64,000 nt of DNA from the IMG/VR virus record IMGVR_UViG_3300017987_004587, positions 23,558-87,557 of that record. One strand, given 5' to 3'. Positions within the stretch are counted from its first letter, which is position 1. The number at the start of each line of letters is the position of its first letter. Made by a program: the position numbers and the translations under genes. A model generated the notes under the pieces. That model worked only from the letters and a program-made list of their open reading frames with translations, did no database searches and was not told the DNA's origin. Shown here piece after piece: positions 56,566 through 64,000 of the stretch. The stretch comes from a virus.

Positions 56566-58404
56566 TTAACGTCTTCTACGTGAAGTCCCAAATACTGGCC
56601 GTTTGCTTGGATACATTCTTCTCTTAAGCATATATTGCCGAGCCAAATGTTCATAATTTGGGGCCTTAAAACGACGATGGTGAATAGAAGAAGCAATACG
56701 ACTAGCTTTCTCTAAATTTTCGGTAGCTACCCACACACTTCGAACTAAGGCATCTGAAAAGTCATCTTGATGCCCTGTAACTTCAGACTTACTTACAACA
56801 ACCAAATTATTTGAATAACTCTTCTTTTGCAAACGTTTTAATTCTTTAAGATAAACACAATCTTCTTGCTCACCAGTTTTCTGATCGACTATTTCTCCCG
56901 TATTAAATAATCTCAATTTCTTGTCAAGCATCATCAACTTAAAATTGTTATAATATTTAGATTTTAAATCACGCGAAAAATTCACCATCCTTAAACAGGT
57001 GATTTTTTTCTTAGCCAAAATTTGGCGTAGAGGTTCGCCATTAAATTGGTCAAATACCCCATCAGTTACATTATAAAGATTGACAATATCTTCGATCCAA
57101 TCAGCAATCGCTTCAAATTCAAGCACATCAGCCTTAGTAACATAAGGTTCATACATAGGATCAACAACAGCATGCGTTGAATAATTTGCGTCAATATAAA
57201 ATAATTCAATCTCACTATTTTGATTCACAGATGTAACAGATAGAGCAGTTCCATTCGCAGACAAACCTAAGTCAATACCTAAAAAAGAAGGAACTCCTGG
57301 AATACCTCGACTTCGAGGAATTAAATCAGGTATAACTACGCTATTTAAATAAGAATGATCTTCAATCCATCCTGACATCTTATCACTAAAGCGAGCGCCA
57401 AACTCTCTCCAATAATTCTCTTTGCCGCCTTTCTCCTTAAATTTAGCCTTCAAATAATGAGAAGGCACGTTCTTTGGATTAACCTCCCAAGAAGAAGCTT
57501 GAATCATTAAAACTCCCATGTCATCCCCATTCTGAATAGATTCTTTATATTTTTCATACATAATGCCTGATTTATTTAAAGGAGATGAAATCATAATCAT
57601 TTTACCATACATCACCCCATCTTTATTAAAACTAGCAATAGAAGGATCTAAAGCATTATAAACTGATCTATCAGAACTTGCTGAAGCACTTTCTGTAATA
57701 TAATGGCAGCATTCATCCATAATCCCAACAATATTACCTGGACCTCTTAATGTTCTTGAAATACAACTGTTAAATGTAATTTTAATTGAAGGGCGCTTTC
57801 CCTTCCCATAGCGTTCAATATCATAATCAGATTCAAGTTTGATATCATTAACAGTTTCACTCACACGGTGATTTGAAAAAACACTACCTCTTAAAATGAA
57901 ATTTGTAGTCATACCATAAAGAAGAGAGGCTTGTTTTCTTGCTGTTGCTACTGTAGTTATCCCGATCTCTGAAGATTCATCTATTTCAAAAAACTTATAA
58001 GGATCGTATATACTCAAAAGACGATAAACTTCATAACTAGAAATAACAGCAGAAAGAAATGTTTTACCTCCTCGTCTTCCAATCGGTAAAATAAGTGTCC
58101 AATAATTCATCTCAGGAAGTTTTTCAGGATCCTTTAAACTAATTCTTTCATTCTCTCTAAGATACTTCCAATAATCATACTCAGTAAACTTATATAAGAT
58201 TTTTTCATTAAAATGATTTGGGATAAGTATGTCTTTTGTCTTCTTATCTAATTTTAATCCATAAAAGCATTTTAAAATAAAGCGTTGCACTGGAGTCGGA
58301 TTAACTTGAATAATATCTTTACAAAAAGATAGAATATCTACATGCTGCTCTGAAGAAGGTTGTTTCTTTGAATTAAAATCTTTACATATATCAGAAAGGG
58401 ACAT
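56566..58404 (-). CDS. terL: Terminase large subunit (ATPase and nuclease)
   Basis: A 612-residue packaging motor. Walker A is PIGRRGGKT (107-115), Walker B VGIMDE with Asp230-Glu231, and the RNase H-like nuclease begins FLGIDLGLSANGTA with Asp378. Later acids (FDQFNGEP, HQDDFSDALV) complete the nuclease site. It pumps DNA through the portal and cuts the concatemer. Order TerL-portal-protease-capsid is normal for tailed phages. The start has a short gap after the upstream gene. Confidence 0.95.
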   Translation of the reverse strand: MSLSDICKDFNSKKQPSSEQHVDILSFCKDIIQVNPTPVQRFILKCFYGLKLDKKTKDILIPNHFNEKILYKFTEYDYWKYLRENERISLKDPEKLPEMNYWTLILPIGRRGGKTFLSAVISSYEVYRLLSIYDPYKFFEIDESSEIGITTVATARKQASLLYGMTTNFILRGSVFSNHRVSETVNDIKLESDYDIERYGKGKRPSIKITFNSCISRTLRGPGNIVGIMDECCHYITESASASSDRSVYNALDPSIASFNKDGVMYGKMIMISSPLNKSGIMYEKYKESIQNGDDMGVLMIQASSWEVNPKNVPSHYLKAKFKEKGGKENYWREFGARFSDKMSGWIEDHSYLNSVVIPDLIPRSRGIPGVPSFLGIDLGLSANGTALSVTSVNQNSEIELFYIDANYSTHAVVDPMYEPYVTKADVLEFEAIADWIEDIVNLYNVTDGVFDQFNGEPLRQILAKKKITCLRMVNFSRDLKSKYYNNFKLMMLDKKLRLFNTGEIVDQKTGEQEDCVYLKELKRLQKKSYSNNLVVVSKSEVTGHQDDFSDALVRSVWVATENLEKASRIASSIHHRRFKAPNYEHLARQYMLKRRMYPSKRPVFGTSRRRR

Positions 58405-58419
58405 TGGGAGGCCTTTAAA

Positions 58420-58941
58420 TTACTTTTGAGGGCCCATTAACTTCTTCTGAGTCTGTTCCTCCCAAGATGACAAATTTTTAGTTAATTCGTTAAACATTGC
58501 TTCAATATGGTAAACAGGTACTCCCACTTTTTCAGCCGAAGAATGTACAAGATCTAAAATCTCTTTAAAGACAATTTCAAAAGATTCGCTCTTAAGATTA
58601 ATCGCTTCATTTAGAGCCATTTGACGCTTAGCAAAAATAATATCAGTTAATACTTTTAAAGACCGTATCTTTCTACTATTCTGTTCGAAACAACTCTTAC
58701 CCTCAGTTAATCTTTTTTGTATTTCTACGTCAATTAAGGCAATAGTTTTTGCAAGCTCTTCTTCAACCATCCCAATTGTATTGACATCGTTTTTCTGTGA
58801 AACTATTGTGACAATATGATTTTTTGAAGCTTCTTCTTGTAACTTCTGAAATTTCCTAAAAGCAGCCAAATCTTTAATAGAGATTTCATGTATTGATTCA
58901 AGAGGTATCATTTCATTCTCATTATTCGATTGTGAACTCAT
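58420..58941 (-). CDS. Helical protein, possible terminase small subunit
   Basis: A 173-residue helical protein, directly upstream of the terminase gene. The position suits a small terminase subunit, but no HTH DNA-binding segment is clear. Long helices run from VEEELAKTIALIDVEIQKR to SFEIVFKEILDLVHSS. The start overlaps the upstream gene end by 20 bases. I leave the small-subunit call open. Confidence 0.6.
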   Translation of the reverse strand: MSSQSNNENEMIPLESIHEISIKDLAAFRKFQKLQEEASKNHIVTIVSQKNDVNTIGMVEEELAKTIALIDVEIQKRLTEGKSCFEQNSRKIRSLKVLTDIIFAKRQMALNEAINLKSESFEIVFKEILDLVHSSAEKVGVPVYHIEAMFNELTKNLSSWEEQTQKKLMGPQK

Positions 58942-60781
58942 TTAAACCCTCAATTTCACCTTTAAATGTTTTAGGCCTCTCTGATAATTTTACTGAAATC
59001 TTAGACCCCTGAAAGAAATTTTTGATTTCTTCTGAATCTTGGGTAACATTTGATTCTAAACTCTTTTTAAATTCTTGAGCAACAAACTTTCGGCCCAATT
59101 TAGTACAATAAACTTTACTATTAAATAAACAATCTTTACAAGCAGATTTAGGTTCTAATCTTGCATCTTTGTTAATCTTATAACCCTGGCTTCCCAACTT
59201 CTGGCAATATCTAAAAGCATTTGTATTAATTAGGTCAGATTCTAAAAAAGCTGCTTTAAACAAAAAAGCAATTTTAGTTCCTGGGCACAAACTCTCTAAT
59301 TTATGGTGGATACTTTCTATTTTTACTCCTTTTTTAAGAGAAATCTTAATACCCTCAATTAATCGTTTATTTTGTTCTATATCTGATTTATTATTTGAAG
59401 CGCTTAAAGTATATAAAGAAGCTTCTTGTTTTTCAGATTCTTTCGATTGATTAAAACTAAGTAAAAAAAGTTGCTTCAAACGATCTCTCTTATTCTTCAA
59501 GTTTCCAATTTTATCAAGGATATTTTGCTTCGAAATTTTCTTTTGGCTTGCTATCTGTTCAACAAAATAATTAAAAATCTCAGCATTTACTGGTATATCT
59601 TTATCTAAGAAAGTTAAATCCAATTTTAAACACTTATCTTCACTAGCATGAACACAAGATTCACAAACATTTTCTTTTTGCATAAAGCGAGCTGTTGCAT
59701 TAGATTTCTTCAAAATCGAAGCAATCTCGTCACAGTTCTCAAAAGAACCTAGAGTTATGTAAACTCCCCCAAACAATCCCTGCTCTTTGAAAAGTGAACG
59801 GATTTCTGTTTCCGCTAAACGTAAATTGTCTACTGTGAATTTCTGCTGTAAAAGATTGACTGCTTTCTTTCCATAAACTTGTTTTATAAAACAAGTTTTT
59901 AGAAACTTTACAATGCTATTAATAGCTGAAGCATTCTTTTCAATTTCATTTAGTTTGATCTTCTCTTGGGCTTTAATGGAAGCTAAATTCAAAATCTCAT
60001 CTGCTTTTGATATATCTACCTCTGCTTCTAAAGCATGTTCCTGTAAATGAGTACTAAGATTCTCTGATTTTTGTTCTCTTTTTGTGAGAAATATCCTGCG
60101 TATTTGCTCGCTTGGTGAAAGCGAAGAATCTTCATCAAAAATAAAACCATGAGAAGCTACACTTTGTTTAACTTCTTTAACTAAAGATTCATCAAATGAA
60201 ACCTTAAGCACAAGAGGTTTTTCAAACTTTAAGCAGGTCTCTTTTGAATTAAAAGTACAACTCGAGCATTTATTTCTCTTTAAAACAAATCGAACAAATG
60301 GATATTCTGAAGTTGAAATTTTAGAATCCTGGCAATTATATAAAGATGGGTCGATATAGATAAAACCTAAAAGACCATGCTCTTTTGAGAGGTCAGATAA
60401 ATCTCGAGTGCTTGCTTGAATTGTTCTTTGGTCAAAGTTCTCACGAATAAAACTAGAAAGTTTTGCTCCAAATATTCCTTGAGCCATTGCTAAACGCACT
60501 CGCTGAATTAAATTTGCAATAGCCTCTTGGGTAACTTCTTGTGTGCTCGATAAAACTGGTTTTTGTTCAACATTGGGAATAAAATTAAATTGGGCAGGAC
60601 CTTTGAAAAGTTTATGATCCCAAAGAGACCGTAATTGATCCTTGCTATTTAAGGTCTTTTTATTATCAGGAAGTCGTTCATGCTTTCGATATTCCTCTTC
60701 ATCTATATCTAACCAACTCAAATCTTGAATGGGAACATCAGCAGTTTTAACAAAAGATTTTAAAAAAGTATCATCTAACAT
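58922..60781 (-). CDS. Protein with three Cys-rich repeats, unknown
   Basis: A 619-residue protein with three related modules at about residues 90-215, 290-410 and 480-600. Each ends with a Cys block: KCSSCTFNSKETCLKF, VCESCVHASEDKCLKL and ACKDCLFNSKVYCTKLG. Modules 1 and 2 also share L(F/S)KExGLxGxxYI. The blocks could bind zinc or iron-sulfur clusters. It precedes the terminase genes and may be structural or a DNA-packaging accessory. Confidence 0.72.
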   Translation of the reverse strand: MLDDTFLKSFVKTADVPIQDLSWLDIDEEEYRKHERLPDNKKTLNSKDQLRSLWDHKLFKGPAQFNFIPNVEQKPVLSSTQEVTQEAIANLIQRVRLAMAQGIFGAKLSSFIRENFDQRTIQASTRDLSDLSKEHGLLGFIYIDPSLYNCQDSKISTSEYPFVRFVLKRNKCSSCTFNSKETCLKFEKPLVLKVSFDESLVKEVKQSVASHGFIFDEDSSLSPSEQIRRIFLTKREQKSENLSTHLQEHALEAEVDISKADEILNLASIKAQEKIKLNEIEKNASAINSIVKFLKTCFIKQVYGKKAVNLLQQKFTVDNLRLAETEIRSLFKEQGLFGGVYITLGSFENCDEIASILKKSNATARFMQKENVCESCVHASEDKCLKLDLTFLDKDIPVNAEIFNYFVEQIASQKKISKQNILDKIGNLKNKRDRLKQLFLLSFNQSKESEKQEASLYTLSASNNKSDIEQNKRLIEGIKISLKKGVKIESIHHKLESLCPGTKIAFLFKAAFLESDLINTNAFRYCQKLGSQGYKINKDARLEPKSACKDCLFNSKVYCTKLGRKFVAQEFKKSLESNVTQDSEEIKNFFQGSKISVKLSERPKTFKGEIEGLNEFTIE

Positions 60782-60794
60782 TGTAATTCCTCAA

Positions 60795-61376
60795 CTAAGG
60801 GGTGAAGTGATTTTCCTCTTCAAATTCAGTTCTTCTAATCTGATCTATTTCTCTTGACAACTGTTCAGGTGTTTTTTCAGGTATTCGTCCTGTTTCTTCT
60901 ATCTCACGTAAATCATCAAGAGATAATTCAGATTCATAATCTTCCACTTGTTCATTCAATTTATCTTCAGCATAGTCATTTAATTTTTCCTCTGTTTCTT
61001 CACTTAATTCTTCTTTTGATTCTTCTTCATGCTGCTCTTTTAAACGTTTCCAAACAGGATTATTTGAAACTTCATCATCTATAGCATCAATAACTTGTGC
61101 TACGTTATCAATAGTAGCACTTATAATGTCTTTGGTATCTTTAAGCGAAAGAGCAAATCCTCTCCCACCTATCATACCATCAGGAGTAATTTGCGGGGTT
61201 TTCATCCGAGCGAGTAAAGTGAACGATCTAGTCAAATTTCTTTGAGCTCGAGTAAGAGGCACTAAAACCTCTTCGAGCGAAAATAAAGCATTAAGATTAG
61301 GATTGAAATCTGCCGAATTCTCACGAACTTGAGATTCAATAAAACGTTTCATAATTCGAGCTGTTCTTTGATTCAT
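60795..61376 (-). CDS. Hypothetical acidic protein
   Basis: A 193-residue protein. Basic N-terminus (MNQRTARIMKRFIESQ), a mid section with PDGMIGGRGFALSLKD, and a long Glu-rich helical half (ELSEETEEKLNDYAEDKLNE). Unknown. Confidence 0.65.
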   Translation of the reverse strand: MNQRTARIMKRFIESQVRENSADFNPNLNALFSLEEVLVPLTRAQRNLTRSFTLLARMKTPQITPDGMIGGRGFALSLKDTKDIISATIDNVAQVIDAIDDEVSNNPVWKRLKEQHEEESKEELSEETEEKLNDYAEDKLNEQVEDYESELSLDDLREIEETGRIPEKTPEQLSREIDQIRRTEFEEENHFTP

Positions 61377-61379
61377 GTC

Positions 61380-61625
61380 TTATCCTTTTAGAGGAGATTT
61401 CTCATGCTCAAAAAGACGATAAACAACTAGATTACCTTCAGCATCTTCTTCTACTTTCCATAAATCCTTGTCAGCCTTACTAATAAGATTGCTCTCAGAT
61501 ACTCGAATAAAATCTGCGAGTTTATCTAGAGAAGATATCTTCCTTAGATCTAACTTTTTCTGTTTAAACACGAAATCAAAACTATTGTCTGATGCCCAGT
61601 TAAAACCGCCTAAAAATTTGCTCAT
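61380..61625 (-). CDS. Small hypothetical protein, head of the structural operon
   Basis: An 81-residue protein, MSKFLGGFNWASDNSFDF onwards. LDKLADFIRVSESNLISK with DKDLWKVEEDAEGNLVVYRLF suggests a small alpha/beta fold. It lies 47 bases below a late-promoter motif and is probably the first gene of the packaging and head operon. Confidence 0.68.
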   Translation of the reverse strand: MSKFLGGFNWASDNSFDFVFKQKKLDLRKISSLDKLADFIRVSESNLISKADKDLWKVEEDAEGNLVVYRLFEHEKSPLKG

Positions 61626-61671
61626 CTATCTTACCTCACAAACTAAAATACAGGATCTAAAGTTTTAGATT

Positions 61672-61684
61672 ATTAGTGAAGTAT
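61672..61684 (-). promoter_or_regulatory. Candidate late promoter motif
   Basis: Minus strand ATACTTCACTAAT, 47 bases upstream of the start at 61625. It probably drives the packaging and head operon. Confidence 0.6.
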
Positions 61685-61732
61685 TGGTTTTTGAGTGAAT
61701 CTAAAAACAAAAGAAGTGCTTAATTCAGATTT

Positions 61733-62431
61733 CTAAACAACAATATCTGAAAGGGCAATATTTCTCTGTTTTTTCCATCTAGGTACTTCAACTTCTCTTA
61801 AAATATTTAAATTGTCGCTTACCATCTTTAAGGAAGTATAGTAAATCTTAAATTTTGGATCATCTTTAGACTTTTCTTGGATTTTTTTAAGATTACGTAA
61901 AAACCGATGCCGCACACCGCATTGTGATAGACCAACTTCGCGAGCAACTACTGATTGACATGATGTTTCAAAAATGCGAAGCATAATAGTCACTTCAATA
62001 TTCTCAATCAAATTTTCTTCGGAACAATTTGGGCAAAGAGAAAAAGAATTTTCAAATTCTTTATGGCATTTCGGGCACCAATATTTAACTTCATTCCCGT
62101 TCAAAAAGCAAATTAAATCTTTCCGCATTTCGTCAACATCAACCTTAGGTAAATTAATCAAAAACTGTAGTCTCTTAATTGCTTTGCGTAAGCGAAGTGA
62201 AATAGCTCCTTGTGTCACGCCTAAGATACGAGCCATTTGTTTTTGACCTTTACCTAAGATAAAATACATATATATAAGGTCTACCTCGCGCGGAGGAATA
62301 CGCAGCAATAAATCCTTAATCTGACTTAAGGACCCTTTAAATCTAATTTTCTCAGCGCTAATAGATAAACGTCCGCTTTTTGAAAACCTCCGAGCTAGTT
62401 CGACTGGATCGGTACTCTGAACAAAACTCAT
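61733..62431 (-). CDS. Sigma-region-4-like double HTH protein with zinc ribbon
   Basis: A 232-residue protein from MSFVQSTDPVELARRF, with GGAG eight bases before this ATG, which overlaps the exonuclease stop. IPPREVDLIYMYFILGKGQKQMARILGVTQGAISLRLRKAIKRL (about 45-88) resembles sigma70 region 4. A zinc ribbon WCPKCHKEFENSFSLCPNC lies at about 122-140, and a second HTH-like REVGLSQCGVRHRFLRNL follows. A transcription factor that redirects RNA polymerase is likely; it may read the late motif. Not a complete sigma factor. Confidence 0.75.
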   Translation of the reverse strand: MSFVQSTDPVELARRFSKSGRLSISAEKIRFKGSLSQIKDLLLRIPPREVDLIYMYFILGKGQKQMARILGVTQGAISLRLRKAIKRLQFLINLPKVDVDEMRKDLICFLNGNEVKYWCPKCHKEFENSFSLCPNCSEENLIENIEVTIMLRIFETSCQSVVAREVGLSQCGVRHRFLRNLKKIQEKSKDDPKFKIYYTSLKMVSDNLNILREVEVPRWKKQRNIALSDIVV

Positions 62432-63330
62432 TCTTGAGCTCCAAAAAGGCTCTCCCATTGTTGGAAATGTTTAAGAAGATCAAACATTTCTAACATTTGG
62501 AGTGAATCTTTTAAAGATTCGGCGTCAAAATCTGAATGATTTACTGAAACATCTACATACTCTTTTAGTTTAATAAGTTCAAAATTCTTGTAGGCCTGCT
62601 CCATAAAATCAGATATCTTAGTCATTTGATTTTTGGTTAAAAAATCAAATGACTCTAACTGAGTATAAATTTGGTCAATTGTTGAAGAACCATTAAGAGA
62701 AACATGTTTTAAAATTTTGACTACCTGCTTCTTAGGCAAGCGTGAAACACCAGGAATATTATCACTTCGGTCACCTGTAAATACTTTTAGAAAAATAATA
62801 CCTTGAGGCAAAAGTCCGAACTCGTCGAGTACTTTTTGTTCACTATAAATAACTTCATCTTTTTTACCCATTTTAGGTTTGATAACAAGAACCTGAGGAT
62901 CTACTAGCTGCAGAAAATCTTTATCAGCACTAATGATCACAAACTTCTTAACATCTTTACGATACTTCTGAATAAAGCTACTAATTAAATCATCTGCTTC
63001 TTCAAATTCTAAACGGGCTTGCCGCACACCAAGATATCTTAAAATATCCGTTAGTATTTCAAGCTGAGAAGAAAACTCTGAAAAACCTTCTTTGTTTCGA
63101 TGAGCTTTATATTCAGCAAAAATTGATTTCTTGATAATTGGTTGGTCATCCCAGAAAACTACTAAATCTCCACCTTTCGGTTTAAAACGTTGTTTTAATG
63201 AACGAAGAGATTTTAAAAAACCATAGATTAAACCTGTTGCTTGGTTTGTAGTAGTTCTCAGCATTCTAAAGACATGATGGGCTCTATATGCTAGATGGCT
63301 TCCATCAATGAGAACTTCAAATTTTGGCAT
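62428..63330 (-). CDS. 5'-3' exonuclease (FEN/RNase H type)
   Basis: A 300-residue flap endonuclease. LIDGSHLAYRAHH, VVFWDDQP, EEADDLISSFI, ISADKDFLQLV and FTGDRSDNIPGVSRL carry the metal-binding acids of the family, close to T4 RNase H and the polymerase I 5'-nuclease domain. It removes RNA primers and flaps in lagging-strand synthesis. Complete, with normal length and a helix-hairpin-helix region. Confidence 0.92.
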   Translation of the reverse strand: MPKFEVLIDGSHLAYRAHHVFRMLRTTTNQATGLIYGFLKSLRSLKQRFKPKGGDLVVFWDDQPIIKKSIFAEYKAHRNKEGFSEFSSQLEILTDILRYLGVRQARLEFEEADDLISSFIQKYRKDVKKFVIISADKDFLQLVDPQVLVIKPKMGKKDEVIYSEQKVLDEFGLLPQGIIFLKVFTGDRSDNIPGVSRLPKKQVVKILKHVSLNGSSTIDQIYTQLESFDFLTKNQMTKISDFMEQAYKNFELIKLKEYVDVSVNHSDFDAESLKDSLQMLEMFDLLKHFQQWESLFGAQE

Positions 63331-63544
63331 TCTAATCTCTTTAATAATCTACTAATTACGTAAAATGTTTAAAAGTATAGTTCTATTTTTAAATTCCTAC
63401 TTAAAAAACATTTCTAATCTATTCATTTTACATTCTTAAGAGAGAGAAATAAATAACTTTTTTTAAAGAGTTGTGTGATAAAAACTATATCTATAACAAA
63501 TCTTGTTATAAAGAAATGCTCTTTTTTTGAATCAGAAAAAATAG
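63331..63544. other. AT-rich intergenic stretch
   Basis: No gene is visible. It contains a plus-strand copy of the late-motif variant (ATAATCTACTAAT, 63344-63356), with no plus-strand gene after it, and an inverted repeat, TATAACAA-ATC-TTGTTATA (63492-63510), that could end or regulate the NusG-like gene's transcript. Confidence 0.35.
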
Positions 63545-64000
63545 TTAATGGGGCTTGATGAATTCAAAATCTTTGAAATAATCAAAAAATGACTTTTTCT
63601 TTAGAGCCTTTTGTAAACTAGCAAGAGGTACCTCAATCAAGAGTTCAGTGCTTCTTAAATCATCGACTAAAACAAGAGCTATCTGATTTTCTTTATTTAT
63701 AAGGGTCCCACGCAACGCCTTACAGGTTCCATCCATAATTTCAACAAAATCACCTTCTTCAAGATTTTTTGTTGTTAATTTTACTAATTGCTTCTTTAAA
63801 GATTTAATCTTAGATTCAGGTACAAATTCAATAACCCGAAGCCCATTTTGAGTGTGAGTTAAAATAGACTTAAAATGAACATCATCCTCTATTGCGAAAA
63901 ACTTTTCATTTGAGCAATTTGACTTACAAAAAACATAGCCATCAAACAAATAAACTTTTTCATCACATACGGAATTCTCTAACCAAAAAACTGGAACAAA
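63545..64000 (-). CDS. NusG-like transcription factor, cut by the window edge
   Basis: The frame is open to the right edge, so the gene starts beyond 64000. The visible 151 codons include FVPVFWLENS and LFDGYVFCK, the end of the NGN domain, and LEEGDFVEIMDGTCKALRGTLI (KOW domain). Phage NusG-like proteins bind RNA polymerase and control elongation or antitermination. The Leu-TTG at 63949 is inside the domain and is not the start. Confidence 0.8.
   Translation of the reverse strand, partial: FVPVFWLENSVCDEKVYLFDGYVFCKSNCSNEKFFAIEDDVHFKSILTHTQNGLRVIEFVPESKIKSLKKQLVKLTTKNLEEGDFVEIMDGTCKALRGTLINKENQIALVLVDDLRSTELLIEVPLASLQKALKKKSFFDYFKDFEFIKPH

Noticed and set aside
1-64000. Search for a CRISPR array
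   Set aside because: No set of regularly spaced short repeats was found. The repeats at 29.5-30.3 kb are gene starts spaced 359-412 bases apart.

Overview
The window is part of a low-GC genome of a tailed double-stranded DNA phage (Caudoviricetes), or a phage-derived element. The case rests on a head and packaging module on the right (large terminase, portal, prohead-protease-like protein, scaffold-like protein, major capsid protein) and on nearly all genes being packed on the minus strand with stop/start overlaps. No tail, DNA polymerase or lysis genes are present, so this is a fragment of a larger genome. The host cannot be named from the sequence.

Layout, left to right. 0-1.5 kb: two divergent probable late genes fired from back-to-back copies of one promoter motif. 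1.5-26 kb: a surface-glycan cluster of about 25 genes on the minus strand. It holds homologues of all five enzymes for UDP-2,3-diacetamido-2,3-dideoxy-mannuronate (WbpA, WbpB, WbpE, WbpD and WbpI types), a second sugar set (4,6-dehydratase/epimerase, aminotransferase, NeuD-like acyltransferase), an acyl-activation cassette (AMP ligase, acyl carrier protein, SDR reductase, class I aminotransferase, WbqC), methyltransferases, a radical SAM protein and at least seven glycosyltransferases. 26-29 kb: a GHKL ATPase fused to an HExxH domain, and a Toprim primase. 29-37.5 kb: small accessory genes, including three with the same N-terminal peptide, an IS200/IS605 element (TnpA plus TnpB) that probably split a gene, a cyclic-phosphate receiver-like protein, and a short relative of the capsid protein. 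37.7-42.2 kb: an island of very small genes of visibly higher GC that share a stereotyped ribosome-binding site. 42.3-45.1 kb: two nuclease genes of homing-endonuclease type. 45.3-61.6 kb: the structural module, with a glycosyltransferase inside it. 61.7-64 kb: a sigma-region-4-like double-HTH protein, a 5'-3' exonuclease, and a NusG-like protein cut by the window edge.

How it fits together. A 13-bp motif, consensus ATAGTTTACTAAT, recurs about 42-51 bases upstream of start codons of structural and accessory genes on both strands and is the best candidate for the phage's late promoter. The HTH and NusG-like proteins at the right end are plausible partners. The glycan cluster probably either remodels the host surface (for example to exclude other phages) or decorates the virion. 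The glycosyltransferase inside the head operon favours at least some virion glycosylation.
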